From the NCBI GenBank assembly GCA_045653035.1, contig JAZOLO010000009.1:1-64000 (forward strand): a stretch of 64,000 nucleotides of DNA, read 5' to 3'. Below the pieces are notes generated by a model. The model was given only the letters and a program-made list of their open reading frames with translations. It ran no database searches and was not told where the DNA came from. The position numbers and the translations under genes were made by a program. The stretch comes from RGIG6353 sp045653035 (GTDB taxonomy: Bacteria > Bacillota > Clostridia > Oscillospirales > SIG627). Shown here piece by piece: positions 42,285-51,035 of the stretch. Positions within the stretch are counted from its first letter, which is position 1. Every line of letters begins with the position of its first letter.

Positions 42285-43298
42285 ATGAAAAAAATCACAA
42301 CGCTTTTACTTTCGCTTCTTCTTTTGACGGCTTTATTTGCAGGATGTGCAAATGACGAAATTACCCCCCCTGAAAATGACGTTCCCGTCGAAGAAGTACA
42401 GGATAATCCCAAGACCGCAGAAGTTACCAGAGTAGTTGCTTTAAAAGGCCCGACAGGTATGGGAATGGCAAAGCTTATAAGCGATTCAGACCCTAAATAT
42501 TCCTTTGAACTCACCTCTATGCCTGAGGACGTAACATCGTCGATTATTTCAAAAAACGTTGATATTGCGGCAGTTCCTACAAATCTTGCATCAGTCCTTT
42601 ACAATAAAACAAACGGCGGTGTCAAGGTAATAGCACTCAACACTCTTGGTGTTCTCCACATTGTAAATTCAGACGGTACAATAGAAAATCTTGCTGACCT
42701 TAAGGGTAAGACAATCGGTGCAACAGGACAGGCATCAACTCCCGAATATATTCTTCGCTATCTTTTGGAGGCAAACGGAATTGACCCCGATACCGACGTT
42801 ACGATAAACTTCTATACCGACCACGCAGAGCTTGCAACCCACATGATAAGCGGAAACGTAACGATAGGTATGCTTCCCGAGCCACAGGTAAGCACAGTCC
42901 TTATGAAGAATGCAGATTGCAAGGCAGTAATTGACCTTACTGACGAATGGAACAAGGTGTCAGACGGCTCGGCACTCGTACAGGGGTGCATTGTAGTAAG
43001 AAGCGAGTTTTTAGAAGCTTATCCCGATTCTGTTAAGAATTTTCTTCAGGAATATAAAGAATCTGTGGTATTTGCAAACACCTCCGACAACGCTCCTGCA
43101 ACGATCGCAGAGCTTGGAATTGTCGGAAGTGCACAGATTGCCGAAAAAGCAATCCCAGGTGCAAATATTTGCTACGTTGACTCAAACGACAGCATGAAGG
43201 AAAAGCTTTCGGGCTTCCTTGCAGTGCTATTTGAAGCTAATCCTAAGTCGGTTGGCGGAGCACTTCCTCTCGACGATTTCTATTTTGAAAACAAATGA
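42285..43298 (+). CDS. ABC importer substrate-binding lipoprotein (NMT1/SsuA-like)
   Basis: Extracytoplasmic ligand receptor of 337 residues. A lipobox LFAGC (Cys21) marks membrane anchoring. The body resembles NMT1/SsuA-type binding proteins: VVALKGPTGMGMAKL, DIAAVPTNLASVLYNKT, LADLKGKTIGATGQASTPEYILRYLLEANG and MLPEPQVSTVL. Such receptors bind sulfonates, thiamine precursors, nitrate or similar small molecules, and the ligand here cannot be told. GAGG precedes the ATG, and its stop overlaps the permease start by 4 bp. Confidence 0.9.
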   Translation: MKKITTLLLSLLLLTALFAGCANDEITPPENDVPVEEVQDNPKTAEVTRVVALKGPTGMGMAKLISDSDPKYSFELTSMPEDVTSSIISKNVDIAAVPTNLASVLYNKTNGGVKVIALNTLGVLHIVNSDGTIENLADLKGKTIGATGQASTPEYILRYLLEANGIDPDTDVTINFYTDHAELATHMISGNVTIGMLPEPQVSTVLMKNADCKAVIDLTDEWNKVSDGSALVQGCIVVRSEFLEAYPDSVKNFLQEYKESVVFANTSDNAPATIAELGIVGSAQIAEKAIPGANICYVDSNDSMKEKLSGFLAVLFEANPKSVGGALPLDDFYFENK

Positions 43299-44056
43299 AA
43301 ATAAGCTTAAAAAAAACTGTTTTCGCGAGCTTAGCAGTACTTTTCTGGATAGCAGTATGGCATTTTTCCGCCATTCGGGTGGGGAAATCTATATTGCTTC
43401 CCAGTCCTGCAGAAACGGTTGAGGTGTTCTTTTCCCTTACCGCCACTGGCGAATTTTGGCTCACTGCCTTAACTTCACTTAAAAGCGTTTTTACGGGAGC
43501 GCTTGCAGGTGTTGTGTTGGGACTTATTGTAGCACTTCTTTCATACATAAGCCCTATTTTGAAATACCTTTTTGCTCCTCTTTTTTCTCTTGTTAAAGCG
43601 ACACCTGTGGCATCCTTTATTATTCTTGCCCTTGTTTGGCTTGGTAAAGATATAATCCCATTTGTAATAGCGTTAATGATGGTTGCCCCTATTGTTTCTG
43701 CAAACCTCTACGAAGGACTTGTCAGCGTTGACACTCAGCTTTATGAGGTGACAAAGCTTTATAAATTCAGCTTCAGAAAAAAATGGAAAATGCTATTTCG
43801 ACCATCACTTCTTCCATATTTTCTTTCAGCGGTAAAAAGCGGAATAGCCCTTTCGTGGAAGGCTGGTATTGCCGCCGAGGTGCTTTGCACACCCGAAAAC
43901 TCTATTGGCAAGTACCTCCATGAATCAAGACTTTATCTTGAATTTGAGGCACTTTTCGCATGGACTTTAACCGTTATTATTCTTAGCTTCTTCCTTGAAA
44001 AGTTTGTTGTCCTTGCTATTGAAAAGCTTCTCGGAAGGGGGGACAGAAAAGCATGA
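43295..44056 (+). CDS. ABC importer permease (binding-protein-dependent type)
   Basis: Inner-membrane channel subunit of 253 residues with about six helices. The EAA-loop motif appears as EVTKLYKFSFRKKWKMLFRPSLLPYF, the contact site for the ATPase, and SLVKATPVASFIILALVWLGKDI is typical of SsuC/TauC-like permeases. It overlaps both neighbours by 4 bp, so the three importer subunits are translationally coupled. Confidence 0.9.
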   Translation: MKISLKKTVFASLAVLFWIAVWHFSAIRVGKSILLPSPAETVEVFFSLTATGEFWLTALTSLKSVFTGALAGVVLGLIVALLSYISPILKYLFAPLFSLVKATPVASFIILALVWLGKDIIPFVIALMMVAPIVSANLYEGLVSVDTQLYEVTKLYKFSFRKKWKMLFRPSLLPYFLSAVKSGIALSWKAGIAAEVLCTPENSIGKYLHESRLYLEFEALFAWTLTVIILSFFLEKFVVLAIEKLLGRGDRKA

Positions 44057-44625
44057 TAGAAATAAAAGGTCTCGAAAAACACTTCAGCGACAAAAAGGTC
44101 ATTGAAAACTTTTCTCTATTTATCGCACCCACAATGCGCATAGCCCTTATTTCATCATCGGGAAGCGGAAAGACTACACTACTTCGTATTATTTCAGGTC
44201 TTGACAGAAGATATAAAGGTACAGTCATGACAAAGGGAAAAGTATCTTATATGTTCCAAGAGGACAGACTTTTTTCCGAAAGCACTGTTTTAGAAAACGT
44301 CAGTGCTGTTTGCGACTCGAACGAAATAGCGGAAAAGCTCCTTTCGGCAGTTGAGCTTTCTGAATGTCGTGATATTTTTCCAAGGGAGCTTTCGGGAGGA
44401 ATGAAAAGGCGGGTTGCTCTTGCAAGAAGCCTTGCCTATCCTTTTGATATACTTCTCCTTGACGAGCCTTTTACAGGGCTTGATGAGGAAACGAAAGAAA
44501 GAGTTGCTAAAAACATTTTGCCCTATCTTGAAGCAAAAACAGTTGTACTCGTTACCCATTCACCCGATGAAGCTGAGCTTTTAGGCTGTGACGTTTTACG
44601 TCTTGATAACGGATTTATAAAATAA
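44053..44625 (+). CDS. ABC importer ATP-binding protein
   Basis: ATPase subunit of the same importer. The 190 residues are short for the SsuB/TauB group (usually 240-260) and end soon after the switch region, but all motifs are present: Walker A SSSGSGKTT (about 37-45), Q-loop YMFQEDRLF, signature LSGGMKRRVALARSL, Walker B ILLLDEPFTGLD and switch VTHSPDEA. No C-terminal regulatory domain exists. A strong terminator follows. Confidence 0.92.
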   Translation: MIEIKGLEKHFSDKKVIENFSLFIAPTMRIALISSSGSGKTTLLRIISGLDRRYKGTVMTKGKVSYMFQEDRLFSESTVLENVSAVCDSNEIAEKLLSAVELSECRDIFPRELSGGMKRRVALARSLAYPFDILLLDEPFTGLDEETKERVAKNILPYLEAKTVVLVTHSPDEAELLGCDVLRLDNGFIK

Positions 44626-44655
44626 AGTGCAGTTCCTATGAACTGCACTTTTTCT
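44624..44655. terminator. Bidirectional terminator between the ABC operon and spoIVA
   Basis: AAAGTGCAGTTC pairs with GAACTGCACTTT across CTAT and runs into T-rich sequence. Confidence 0.92.
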
Positions 44656-46134
44656 TTACAGTATGATGCAAATGAGACCGTTTGATCCTTCGTTTATTAT
44701 TCTCTGAAGTGTTTCACCGATTTTCTTTCTTGTATCCTCGGGCATGTGTTCAAGCTTAGAATTAAGCCCTTCGTTTACAAGGCAGTGAAGAGATTTACCA
44801 AACATATTGGATTCCCAAAGCTTTAAGGGGTTTTCCTCAAACTCATTGAGAAGGTATTTCACCATTTCCTCCGATTGCTTTTCACTGCCAACTATTGGAT
44901 TTATTTCGGTTTTTATTTTTGCTTTTATCATGTGTATGGTGTCGGCAGATGCCTTGAGCTTTACGCCGTAGCCTCCCGATTGCTTTATGATTTCGGGCTC
45001 CTCAAGTGACAGCTCCTCAACCCCTGGTACAACTATTCCGTATCCGTTATCCTCGGCAGATTTCAGTGCGTCTGCAATTTTGTCGTAAGTCTTTTTTGCG
45101 CTTGATAGCGTACTTAACAAAGATAAAAGCTCCTTTTGTGAATTTATTTCTTCACCGCTTAAATCGCTTGCAACGCTGTAAAACAGTGTATCGCCTATAT
45201 CCACACGTATTGTGCTTTTACCTGTGCCGAGGTCAGTTTTGACAACAGTTGCTTTATCTATAATGTCGTTTTTGGACATTGCCTCACAGGCTCCGTGAAC
45301 AGATGCAACGTTTGTTATCATTTCGGCGGTTTCACGCATTGCGGAGCTTAAAGTTTTTTTGATTTCACTGCTTACGTCAAGAACAGAGAGCCAGGACGGA
45401 ATATCTATTTCAAGCTCTGTTACGGGGAACTCGAAAAGGCAAAGCTCCAGTATATGCTCTATATCCTTGCGGTCAAGCTCGGTACAGTTTATGAGAGCAA
45501 CGGGCACAGAGTGCTTTTTTTCAAGCTCAAGAGCTACTTCTATGCTTGTATCGGAGTCAGGATATTTTGAATTTACTACTATTACAAAGGGCTTACCGGA
45601 TTTTTTAAGGTCGGAAATAACTCTTTTTTCGCTTTCCTCAAAATCCTTTCTCGAAAGCTCGCCAAAGCTTCCGTCTGAGGTAATGAGAACACCTATTGTG
45701 GAATGCTCGTCAATAACCTTTTTAGTGCCTGTTTCAGCAGCAACCTCAAAAGGAAGAGGGGAGGAGGACCAAGGAGTCATCACCATTCTGTCCTCGCCGT
45801 TTTCACGAAGTCCCTCTGCCCCGTCAACGATGTATCCCACACAGTCAATCATCTTGACGTTAAGACATGCACCCGTATCGAGAGTTATGCCCACTGCCTT
45901 TTCGGGAACAAATTTCGGCTCGGTAGTCATAACAGTCTTGCCCGTTGCACTTTGAGGCATTTCGTCTGTAGCCCTTGCTCTCTCACTGTCACTTTCAATA
46001 TTTGGCAGAACAAGCTCTTCCATGAACTTTTTTATGAAGGTTGATTTGCCTGTTCTTACAGGTCCTACAACGCCTATGTAAACGTCGCCGTTTGTTCTGG
46101 CTCTTATGTCCTCATATATTCTGGTATTCATCAT
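44656..46134 (-). CDS. spoIVA: Stage IV sporulation protein A (spore coat basement ATPase)
   Basis: SpoIVA hydrolyses ATP and polymerises on the forespore surface as the platform for coat assembly. The 492 residues match the family length. The start (NTRIYEDIRARTNGDVYIGVVGPVRTGKSTFI) contains the P-loop GPVRTGKST, followed by MIDCVGYIVDGA in a Walker B position and ITSDGSFGELSRKDF. The conserved C-terminus (NGLICIIL) is the region that anchors to SpoVM-decorated membrane. GGAGG precedes the ATG, and a sigma-E-like promoter lies upstream (46165-46194). Confidence 0.97.
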   Translation of the reverse strand: MMNTRIYEDIRARTNGDVYIGVVGPVRTGKSTFIKKFMEELVLPNIESDSERARATDEMPQSATGKTVMTTEPKFVPEKAVGITLDTGACLNVKMIDCVGYIVDGAEGLRENGEDRMVMTPWSSSPLPFEVAAETGTKKVIDEHSTIGVLITSDGSFGELSRKDFEESEKRVISDLKKSGKPFVIVVNSKYPDSDTSIEVALELEKKHSVPVALINCTELDRKDIEHILELCLFEFPVTELEIDIPSWLSVLDVSSEIKKTLSSAMRETAEMITNVASVHGACEAMSKNDIIDKATVVKTDLGTGKSTIRVDIGDTLFYSVASDLSGEEINSQKELLSLLSTLSSAKKTYDKIADALKSAEDNGYGIVVPGVEELSLEEPEIIKQSGGYGVKLKASADTIHMIKAKIKTEINPIVGSEKQSEEMVKYLLNEFEENPLKLWESNMFGKSLHCLVNEGLNSKLEHMPEDTRKKIGETLQRIINEGSNGLICIIL

Positions 46135-46164
46135 ATACCCTTCCTCCGTATTCTTTTTTTGTAA

Positions 46165-46194
46165 AGATTATGCAAAAGTGTGGGGGAATATTCT
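46165..46194 (-). promoter_or_regulatory. Candidate sigma-E promoter of spoIVA
   Basis: Minus strand AGAATATT (46187-46194), 14-bp spacer, CATAATCT (46165-46172); six of eight matches to each sigma-E box as known from Bacillus. The 130 bp further upstream to nrdR are AT-rich with only a weak TATACT box. Confidence 0.55.
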
Positions 46195-46324
46195 GAAAAC
46201 ATGAAAATTAACAAAAAAATAAAGGCGAAATTTAAAAAATAATCTTTTCAAATCGACATTTATGTGATATACTGTCTGTGTGTTAAATAAAATATTCTAA
46301 ACTTACATAAAAAGGTGAACAGAT

Positions 46325-46783
46325 ATGAAATGTCCCGCATGCGGATTTGCAGAAAGTAAAGTACTTGATTCCCGTCCCACAGAAGAGGGGGGCGCCATAA
46401 GAAGACGAAGAGAATGTCTCTCCTGTCAGAAGAGATTTACCACCTACGAAAGACTTGAGGTAATGCCCATCATCGTAGTAAAGAAGGATAAATCAAGAGA
46501 GGCGTTTGACCGCACCAAGCTTGTCAACGGCATGATACGTGCTTGCGAAAAGCGTCCTGTAACCATGTCCGAGATAGAGCGTGCAGTTTCAGACATTGAG
46601 GCAAGCCTTAACAACTCACTTCAGACAGAGGTGAGCAGTACCGTAATAGGTGAGCTTGTTATGGAAGAGCTTAAAAAGATTGACGAAGTGGCATACGTGC
46701 GATTTGCTTCGGTATACAGACAGTTCAAGGATATCAACACGTTTATGGACGAGCTTAAACTTCTCCTGAAAAATCAGGACTGA
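46325..46783 (+). CDS. nrdR: Transcriptional repressor NrdR
   Basis: Represses ribonucleotide-reductase genes in response to ATP/dATP. The 152 residues have the standard layout: an N-terminal zinc ribbon (CPACG at 3-7 and CLSC at about 37-40) and an ATP-cone domain (about 49-139; VVKKDKSREAFDRTKLVNGM and ACEKRP). AAGGTG precedes the ATG. It is followed 16 bp later by an LCP-like gene; no nrd gene is in the window. Confidence 0.96.
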   Translation: MKCPACGFAESKVLDSRPTEEGGAIRRRRECLSCQKRFTTYERLEVMPIIVVKKDKSREAFDRTKLVNGMIRACEKRPVTMSEIERAVSDIEASLNNSLQTEVSSTVIGELVMEELKKIDEVAYVRFASVYRQFKDINTFMDELKLLLKNQD

Positions 46784-46799
46784 CCGAAAGGAAAGATAA

Positions 46800-47771
46800 A
46801 TGAAATCTCCATCACAAGTTAAAGTTTCAACTATCAGCTTTATAGTAGCTTTGGTTTTATCCATTGCAGTCTTTGGCTGTATTGCCTTTTTTGCAATATC
46901 AGGCTTTCTTGAAGCAGAGCCCGTCGAAGAGAATGGCGATGATATTACCCAGGAATTAGAGAAGAAAGACCCCGAATCTGGTGAAGTTATCTCTCCCGAC
47001 GTGATAGAGAAAATAGAAGGTGACAGCTTCTCTGTGCTTGTTGCGGGCTACGGTCTCGGCGAGGATTCTTTTGATGCTATGGTAGTTTTAGATGTAAATA
47101 AGGAAGAACAGAAGGTTACGATTTACCCCATAAATGTTGACACAAAGGTGTATGTAGGTCATGCAGACGGAATGGGAAACCTCAATATCAGACTGGGCGA
47201 CCTTATAAAGTACGAGAATATGCAGTATACCGTTGATAAGATAAAGGCAACTACAGGCCTTAAGGTGTCAAATTATCTCACCTTTACTGCAGAAGGATTT
47301 ATCGAAGCATTTGATAAGTTTAACGCAAACGGCGATTATACATACGTTGTTTCTAAGGACATGGAGCATTTTTATGCCGATGTTCCCCAAGCGACTGTCG
47401 AGGAAGAAGAAGCTGTAGAGGATTTATCCAAATACAACATTTCTTTCAAGAAGGGCGATAAGCTTACGTCAGGTCTTGACGTTTACAACATGCTGAGATA
47501 TAAAGGAGATTCCTCCTCTGACCGTATTACAAGACAGGCAGGTTTTGTACGCGACGTTCTTCAAAAGATTATTCCTGCACACTTCAAGGAAGGAAGCCTC
47601 TCAAAAATTGTAGTTGATGCACAGGCACTTCTAAAACTTACACACTCGATTTCTACTAACATTTCGGCAGGTACGTTTATCACCGAAACCTTTGACCTTA
47701 TATCCAAGATACCCGAATTTTCATTTGCCACTTCATCAAAGTTCACTAACGGTATCACTAATTTCAAATAA
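46800..47771 (+). CDS. Divergent LCP (LytR-CpsA-Psr)-like membrane protein
   Basis: A 323-residue protein with one N-terminal membrane helix (about 12-38), an acidic linker (about 39-75) and an extracellular domain resembling LCP ligases, which attach polymers to peptidoglycan. Supporting segments are FSVLVAGYGLGEDSFDAMVVLDVNKEEQKVT (first part), PINVDTKVYV and the C-terminal SGLDVYNMLRYKGDSSSDRITRQAGFVRDVL. The usual catalytic Arg of the SIPRDT motif is absent (PINVDT), so ligase activity is doubtful, although the RITRQ arginine is kept. It is downstream of nrdR and upstream of two secreted proteins. Confidence 0.7.
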   Translation: MKSPSQVKVSTISFIVALVLSIAVFGCIAFFAISGFLEAEPVEENGDDITQELEKKDPESGEVISPDVIEKIEGDSFSVLVAGYGLGEDSFDAMVVLDVNKEEQKVTIYPINVDTKVYVGHADGMGNLNIRLGDLIKYENMQYTVDKIKATTGLKVSNYLTFTAEGFIEAFDKFNANGDYTYVVSKDMEHFYADVPQATVEEEEAVEDLSKYNISFKKGDKLTSGLDVYNMLRYKGDSSSDRITRQAGFVRDVLQKIIPAHFKEGSLSKIVVDAQALLKLTHSISTNISAGTFITETFDLISKIPEFSFATSSKFTNGITNFK

Positions 47772-47798
47772 AAACAAAAAAGTTAAAAGGGGAAGAAT

Positions 47799-48371
47799 AT
47801 GAAAAAAATAACAGTTATTTTGTTATCCGTTTTGCTAGCCGTTTCGGTTATTACCGCACTTTTTTCTGTAAGTGCCGAATATTCCGATTCCGACCCCCTT
47901 GTTACCCTTAGCTACATAAATGAAACGGTAATACCCAAGATTACAGAAGAAGTCAAAAATGCAGTTCTTGCAATCGTTGACGAAAAGTATGCACCAAAAG
48001 CAGAAGACCCCGAAATACCTGAAGAGCCCGAAGTTCCCGAAGAACCTGAAGAACCTGCTACCTCTGCAAAGGACCTTGACAGCTTGAAATATACAGTTGT
48101 ATTTCTTGCAAAAGGACAGAAGCTCATGGCAACTGGTGCTGAAACCTCCTCTCTTGAAGTTATTCTCAGAGCAGGAACCGTCGTTGCGGTTTCTCCATTC
48201 AACGACCAAGGAATAGCCGACCTTACCTCCTCCAAGGAGCTTTATAATAATGACCCCCTTGTAAAAAACAACTATTGCATCATTCCGAGAGGAAGTGACG
48301 GTAGGGGCATATTTGCTGAAAATGGCGATGCCTATATTCTGGTGAGAGGAGAGTACGAAATTGTTCAATAA
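47799..48371 (+). CDS. Secreted hypothetical protein with a Pro/Glu linker
   Basis: I recognise no family. The 190 residues begin with a signal peptide (about 1-25), then an alpha-helical stretch (about 30-65), a repeat linker of PEIPEEPEVPEEPEEP type (about 68-85) and a C-terminal beta-rich domain (about 92-190) that resembles a short SH3-like or SLAP-like module (SLEVILRAGTVVAVSPF). GGGGA precedes the ATG. Its last 11 bp overlap the start of the SpoIID-type gene, so the two are probably translated together and may act together outside the membrane. Confidence 0.7.
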   Translation: MKKITVILLSVLLAVSVITALFSVSAEYSDSDPLVTLSYINETVIPKITEEVKNAVLAIVDEKYAPKAEDPEIPEEPEVPEEPEEPATSAKDLDSLKYTVVFLAKGQKLMATGAETSSLEVILRAGTVVAVSPFNDQGIADLTSSKELYNNDPLVKNNYCIIPRGSDGRGIFAENGDAYILVRGEYEIVQ

Positions 48372-50442
48372 CAACAAAGCCAAGAAGATGGTTCGTGTAA
48401 TAGCCCTTATTCTTGCAGTACTTATGGTACTTGGTATAGCGGTTATTGCTTTGGAAGCATTGGCAGAAGACGAAATTTCAACAACCGAAACTGTTGAACA
48501 GACCGTTAGCGGAGATGAAATCTCCGCTGACGAGTCCAAGGTTCCGTCAACAACAGACGAAACACAGCCCGATGAAGAAGTGACAGACAAGACAGTTATT
48601 CCTGAACTTCCGTCGGGTTATTCTTATCTTACGGATCCCTCTCTTACCCCTAGAAACTTAAACGGTCTTGTACCTCACCTTGATACAGTTACTCACTCTG
48701 TAAGAGTCGGAGTATTCTATATCTACGGCTCCAATAACTGCCTTGCCTTCAGTCACAACATATCATCGGATAAAGGTCTTGTTTTTTATACCACAATGAA
48801 TGACGAGTACCTTTTCTATAAAACGAGCGAAAAAGGCGTTACGGTGATGCGCGACTTTTCTGCCGCAAAAAATTCTGCCGACAAATATTACCACACAACA
48901 AGCGGAAATACACACATAATATATCATTGTATAACCAAGGAAAGCGTTGACCTTGATAAGGTAGATGAAACTATTGAAGCCTTCAGTTCAAAGCTTCCCG
49001 AAAATACTGCAATATTTCCCCTCTACGTTGACGGTAAAGCGTATATAGGAGTTGGCACTTATAAGGACAAGGCGACATCAGAAGCTGATTGCCCTAATAT
49101 GCAGAGCCTTCTCGGTGTTGAATTTGTACCTCGCACCCCCAATAATTCCTCAATCAGTGTAGTTGAAACTATAAGCGGGAAAATACTTTTCAAGATTGAT
49201 ACAACAAGCCACCCTCTTTACGTTCGTCCCATGCAGGACGGCGAAAAAGAGAGATATATCAAGAGTGCTGTAGGAAATATTTTTGACGGCACCTTTGAAT
49301 ATAAGACCACCATTGACGGCATGTATCTTGTAAATATACTTGATATAGAGGACTATATAAAGAGCGTTTTGCCCTATGAAATTTCAGCATCATGGCCCGA
49401 GGAAACACTCAAAGCCTTTTCTATAGTAGTGCGTTCATATACCCTTGCCATGCAGTATAAAAACCACCGCAATCAGGACTTCGATATGTGTGACGAAACT
49501 CACTGTCAGGCATACCGAGGCAGACTCCGTTCAATAGATAAAACGGATTTTGCAGTTGAAGCTACGAATAATATAGTACTGGCATATAATTCCAAAATAT
49601 GTGAAACATTTTATCATGCAATATCGGGTGGCGTTACAGAATCCGCCGAGCTTGTATGGGGAGGCAAAGGCTATGACTATCTTGTTTCACAAAATATACC
49701 CGATGAAAAATATGAGAACTATACTAACGGTGTATGGAAATTCGAGGTATCTGAAAAAGAACTTTTCAACTATCTGCAGACAAACTCCACAGTATCAAAG
49801 TACGTTAAGCACCCCATAACGTCGGTACGTATATCGAAATATACCGACGCAGGCTATGCTTACGAGCTTGAAATTATTGATGAAAGTGGAACTGTATCCA
49901 CCTTTACTAAATGTGATAATGTCAGAACTATTCTTTCAAAGTACTGCAAATCCGCAAGACTTACTATCGGTAAATCCACAGGAGTCAAAGTGAATGACGG
50001 TGAGAGCGTTGTGCTCGACCCATATAACATAATAGCAACAGATAAAGACGGAAATGCCGTTCGCTTTACTGCCTCCGTGGGAGATAATGTAAATTGTAAG
50101 ACGGTTATCAGTGGAAAAGGCGAAATAACCGAGCTTAAATCCGACAGCAATAACTACGTTATATCGGGAACGGGTTGGGGACACGGTGTAGGACTCAGCC
50201 AGTACGGTGCAAGAGATATGGCAAATAACGGTTATAAATGGCAGGAAATAGCCCTATATTTCTTCCCGAAATCCTATCTCGCACACCTCTCGGATCTCTC
50301 AACTCCCATAGACGGAACAGATATTCCCGTTATACCAGAGCCCGAACCGGAGCCAGAACCCGAACACCCCGAAGAGGACGAAGAAGACGAAAAACCTGTT
50401 ATCCCCGAAAAAGAACCTTTCAAGCCTATTAAAATCGTATAA
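48361..50442 (+). CDS. SpoIID/LytB-domain protein
   Basis: SpoIID is a lytic transglycosylase that degrades denuded glycan strands during engulfment. This 693-residue protein starts at TTG (AGGAG upstream, overlapping the previous gene by 11 bp), has one N-terminal membrane helix (about 10-32), a variable region (about 35-330) and the SpoIID domain (about 330-640). Hallmarks are YVKSVLPYEISASWPEETLKA-like sequence (here IKSVLPYEIS), AISGGVTESAELVWGG and GTGWGHGVGLSQYGARDMA. It is about twice the length of B. subtilis SpoIID (about 340). A Pro/Glu-rich tail (about 655-690) follows, and the substantial extra N-terminal part is unassigned. Confidence 0.87.
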   Translation: MFNNNKAKKMVRVIALILAVLMVLGIAVIALEALAEDEISTTETVEQTVSGDEISADESKVPSTTDETQPDEEVTDKTVIPELPSGYSYLTDPSLTPRNLNGLVPHLDTVTHSVRVGVFYIYGSNNCLAFSHNISSDKGLVFYTTMNDEYLFYKTSEKGVTVMRDFSAAKNSADKYYHTTSGNTHIIYHCITKESVDLDKVDETIEAFSSKLPENTAIFPLYVDGKAYIGVGTYKDKATSEADCPNMQSLLGVEFVPRTPNNSSISVVETISGKILFKIDTTSHPLYVRPMQDGEKERYIKSAVGNIFDGTFEYKTTIDGMYLVNILDIEDYIKSVLPYEISASWPEETLKAFSIVVRSYTLAMQYKNHRNQDFDMCDETHCQAYRGRLRSIDKTDFAVEATNNIVLAYNSKICETFYHAISGGVTESAELVWGGKGYDYLVSQNIPDEKYENYTNGVWKFEVSEKELFNYLQTNSTVSKYVKHPITSVRISKYTDAGYAYELEIIDESGTVSTFTKCDNVRTILSKYCKSARLTIGKSTGVKVNDGESVVLDPYNIIATDKDGNAVRFTASVGDNVNCKTVISGKGEITELKSDSNNYVISGTGWGHGVGLSQYGARDMANNGYKWQEIALYFFPKSYLAHLSDLSTPIDGTDIPVIPEPEPEPEPEHPEEDEEDEKPVIPEKEPFKPIKIV

Positions 50443-50445
50443 AGC

Positions 50446-50478
50446 TAAAAGAGAGACTTAAGAAGTCTCTCTTTTATG
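50446..50478. terminator. Terminator after the SpoIID-type gene
   Basis: AAAAGAGAGACTT pairs with AAGTCTCTCTTTT across AAG, between converging genes. Confidence 0.9.
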
Positions 50479-50487
50479 TTGTATAGA

Positions 50488-51027
50488 CTATTTACTTTGT
50501 GTCTTGTACCATATCTTCATTACAAGGCTTTGAGTCTTTCCGTCTGTAATTTCACCTGACATAACCATTTCCACCGCTTTTTCAAGTGGGATTTTAACAA
50601 CGTCAAGAAATTCATCCTCGTCGGGATTTGCCACTCCCGCATTAAGTCCCGTTGCAAGATAAAGCCTTATATTCTCGTCGGAAAATCCTGCTGTAGAAAT
50701 GAAGTCACCCATATACTCTACATTATCAGCTGTGTACCCGGTTTCCTCTTTAAGCTCTCTTACAGCACAAAGATAAGGGTCCTCGTCTTTAGTGTCAAGC
50801 TTTCCCGCAGGAAGCTCCAAAAGCTCACACCCGAGAGCATAGCGGTACTGCCTAACCATTATAAGCTCGTTTTCATCCGTTAATGGTGCAACACATGCAG
50901 CCCCCTTGTGCCTTACAACGTCTCTTGTTGAGATAGTGCCGTTTTCAAGCTCAACAGTATCAAGATATACCTTTACAACATATCCATCGTATTTAAGCAC
51001 GCTTTTTATTTGCTTTTCCGTATGCAT
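50488..51027 (-). CDS. NUDIX hydrolase (ADP-ribose pyrophosphatase type)
   Basis: Hydrolyses nucleoside-diphosphate derivatives, most likely ADP-ribose. The 179 residues have the NUDIX box beginning GKLDTKDEDPYLCAVRELKEE (about 95-117), preceded by LLELPAG, typical of the NudF/ADPR group, and QYRYALG in the N-terminal part. GAGGTG precedes the ATG. It is last in the minus-strand run spoIIGA-sigE-ylmC-dgt-NUDIX. Confidence 0.92.
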   Translation of the reverse strand: MHTEKQIKSVLKYDGYVVKVYLDTVELENGTISTRDVVRHKGAACVAPLTDENELIMVRQYRYALGCELLELPAGKLDTKDEDPYLCAVRELKEETGYTADNVEYMGDFISTAGFSDENIRLYLATGLNAGVANPDEDEFLDVVKIPLEKAVEMVMSGEITDGKTQSLVMKIWYKTQSK

Positions 51028-51035
51028 TTTACACC

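Noticed and set aside
45359..45955. 198-residue plus-strand frame, very Ser-rich
   Set aside because: Antisense of spoIVA; the high Ser content is a typical shadow signature.
46245..46273. Sigma-A promoter of nrdR (TTTTCA, 17 bp, TATACT)
   Set aside because: The -35 match is weak and the TCGACA nearby is only nine bases from the -10; not strong enough to list as a feature.
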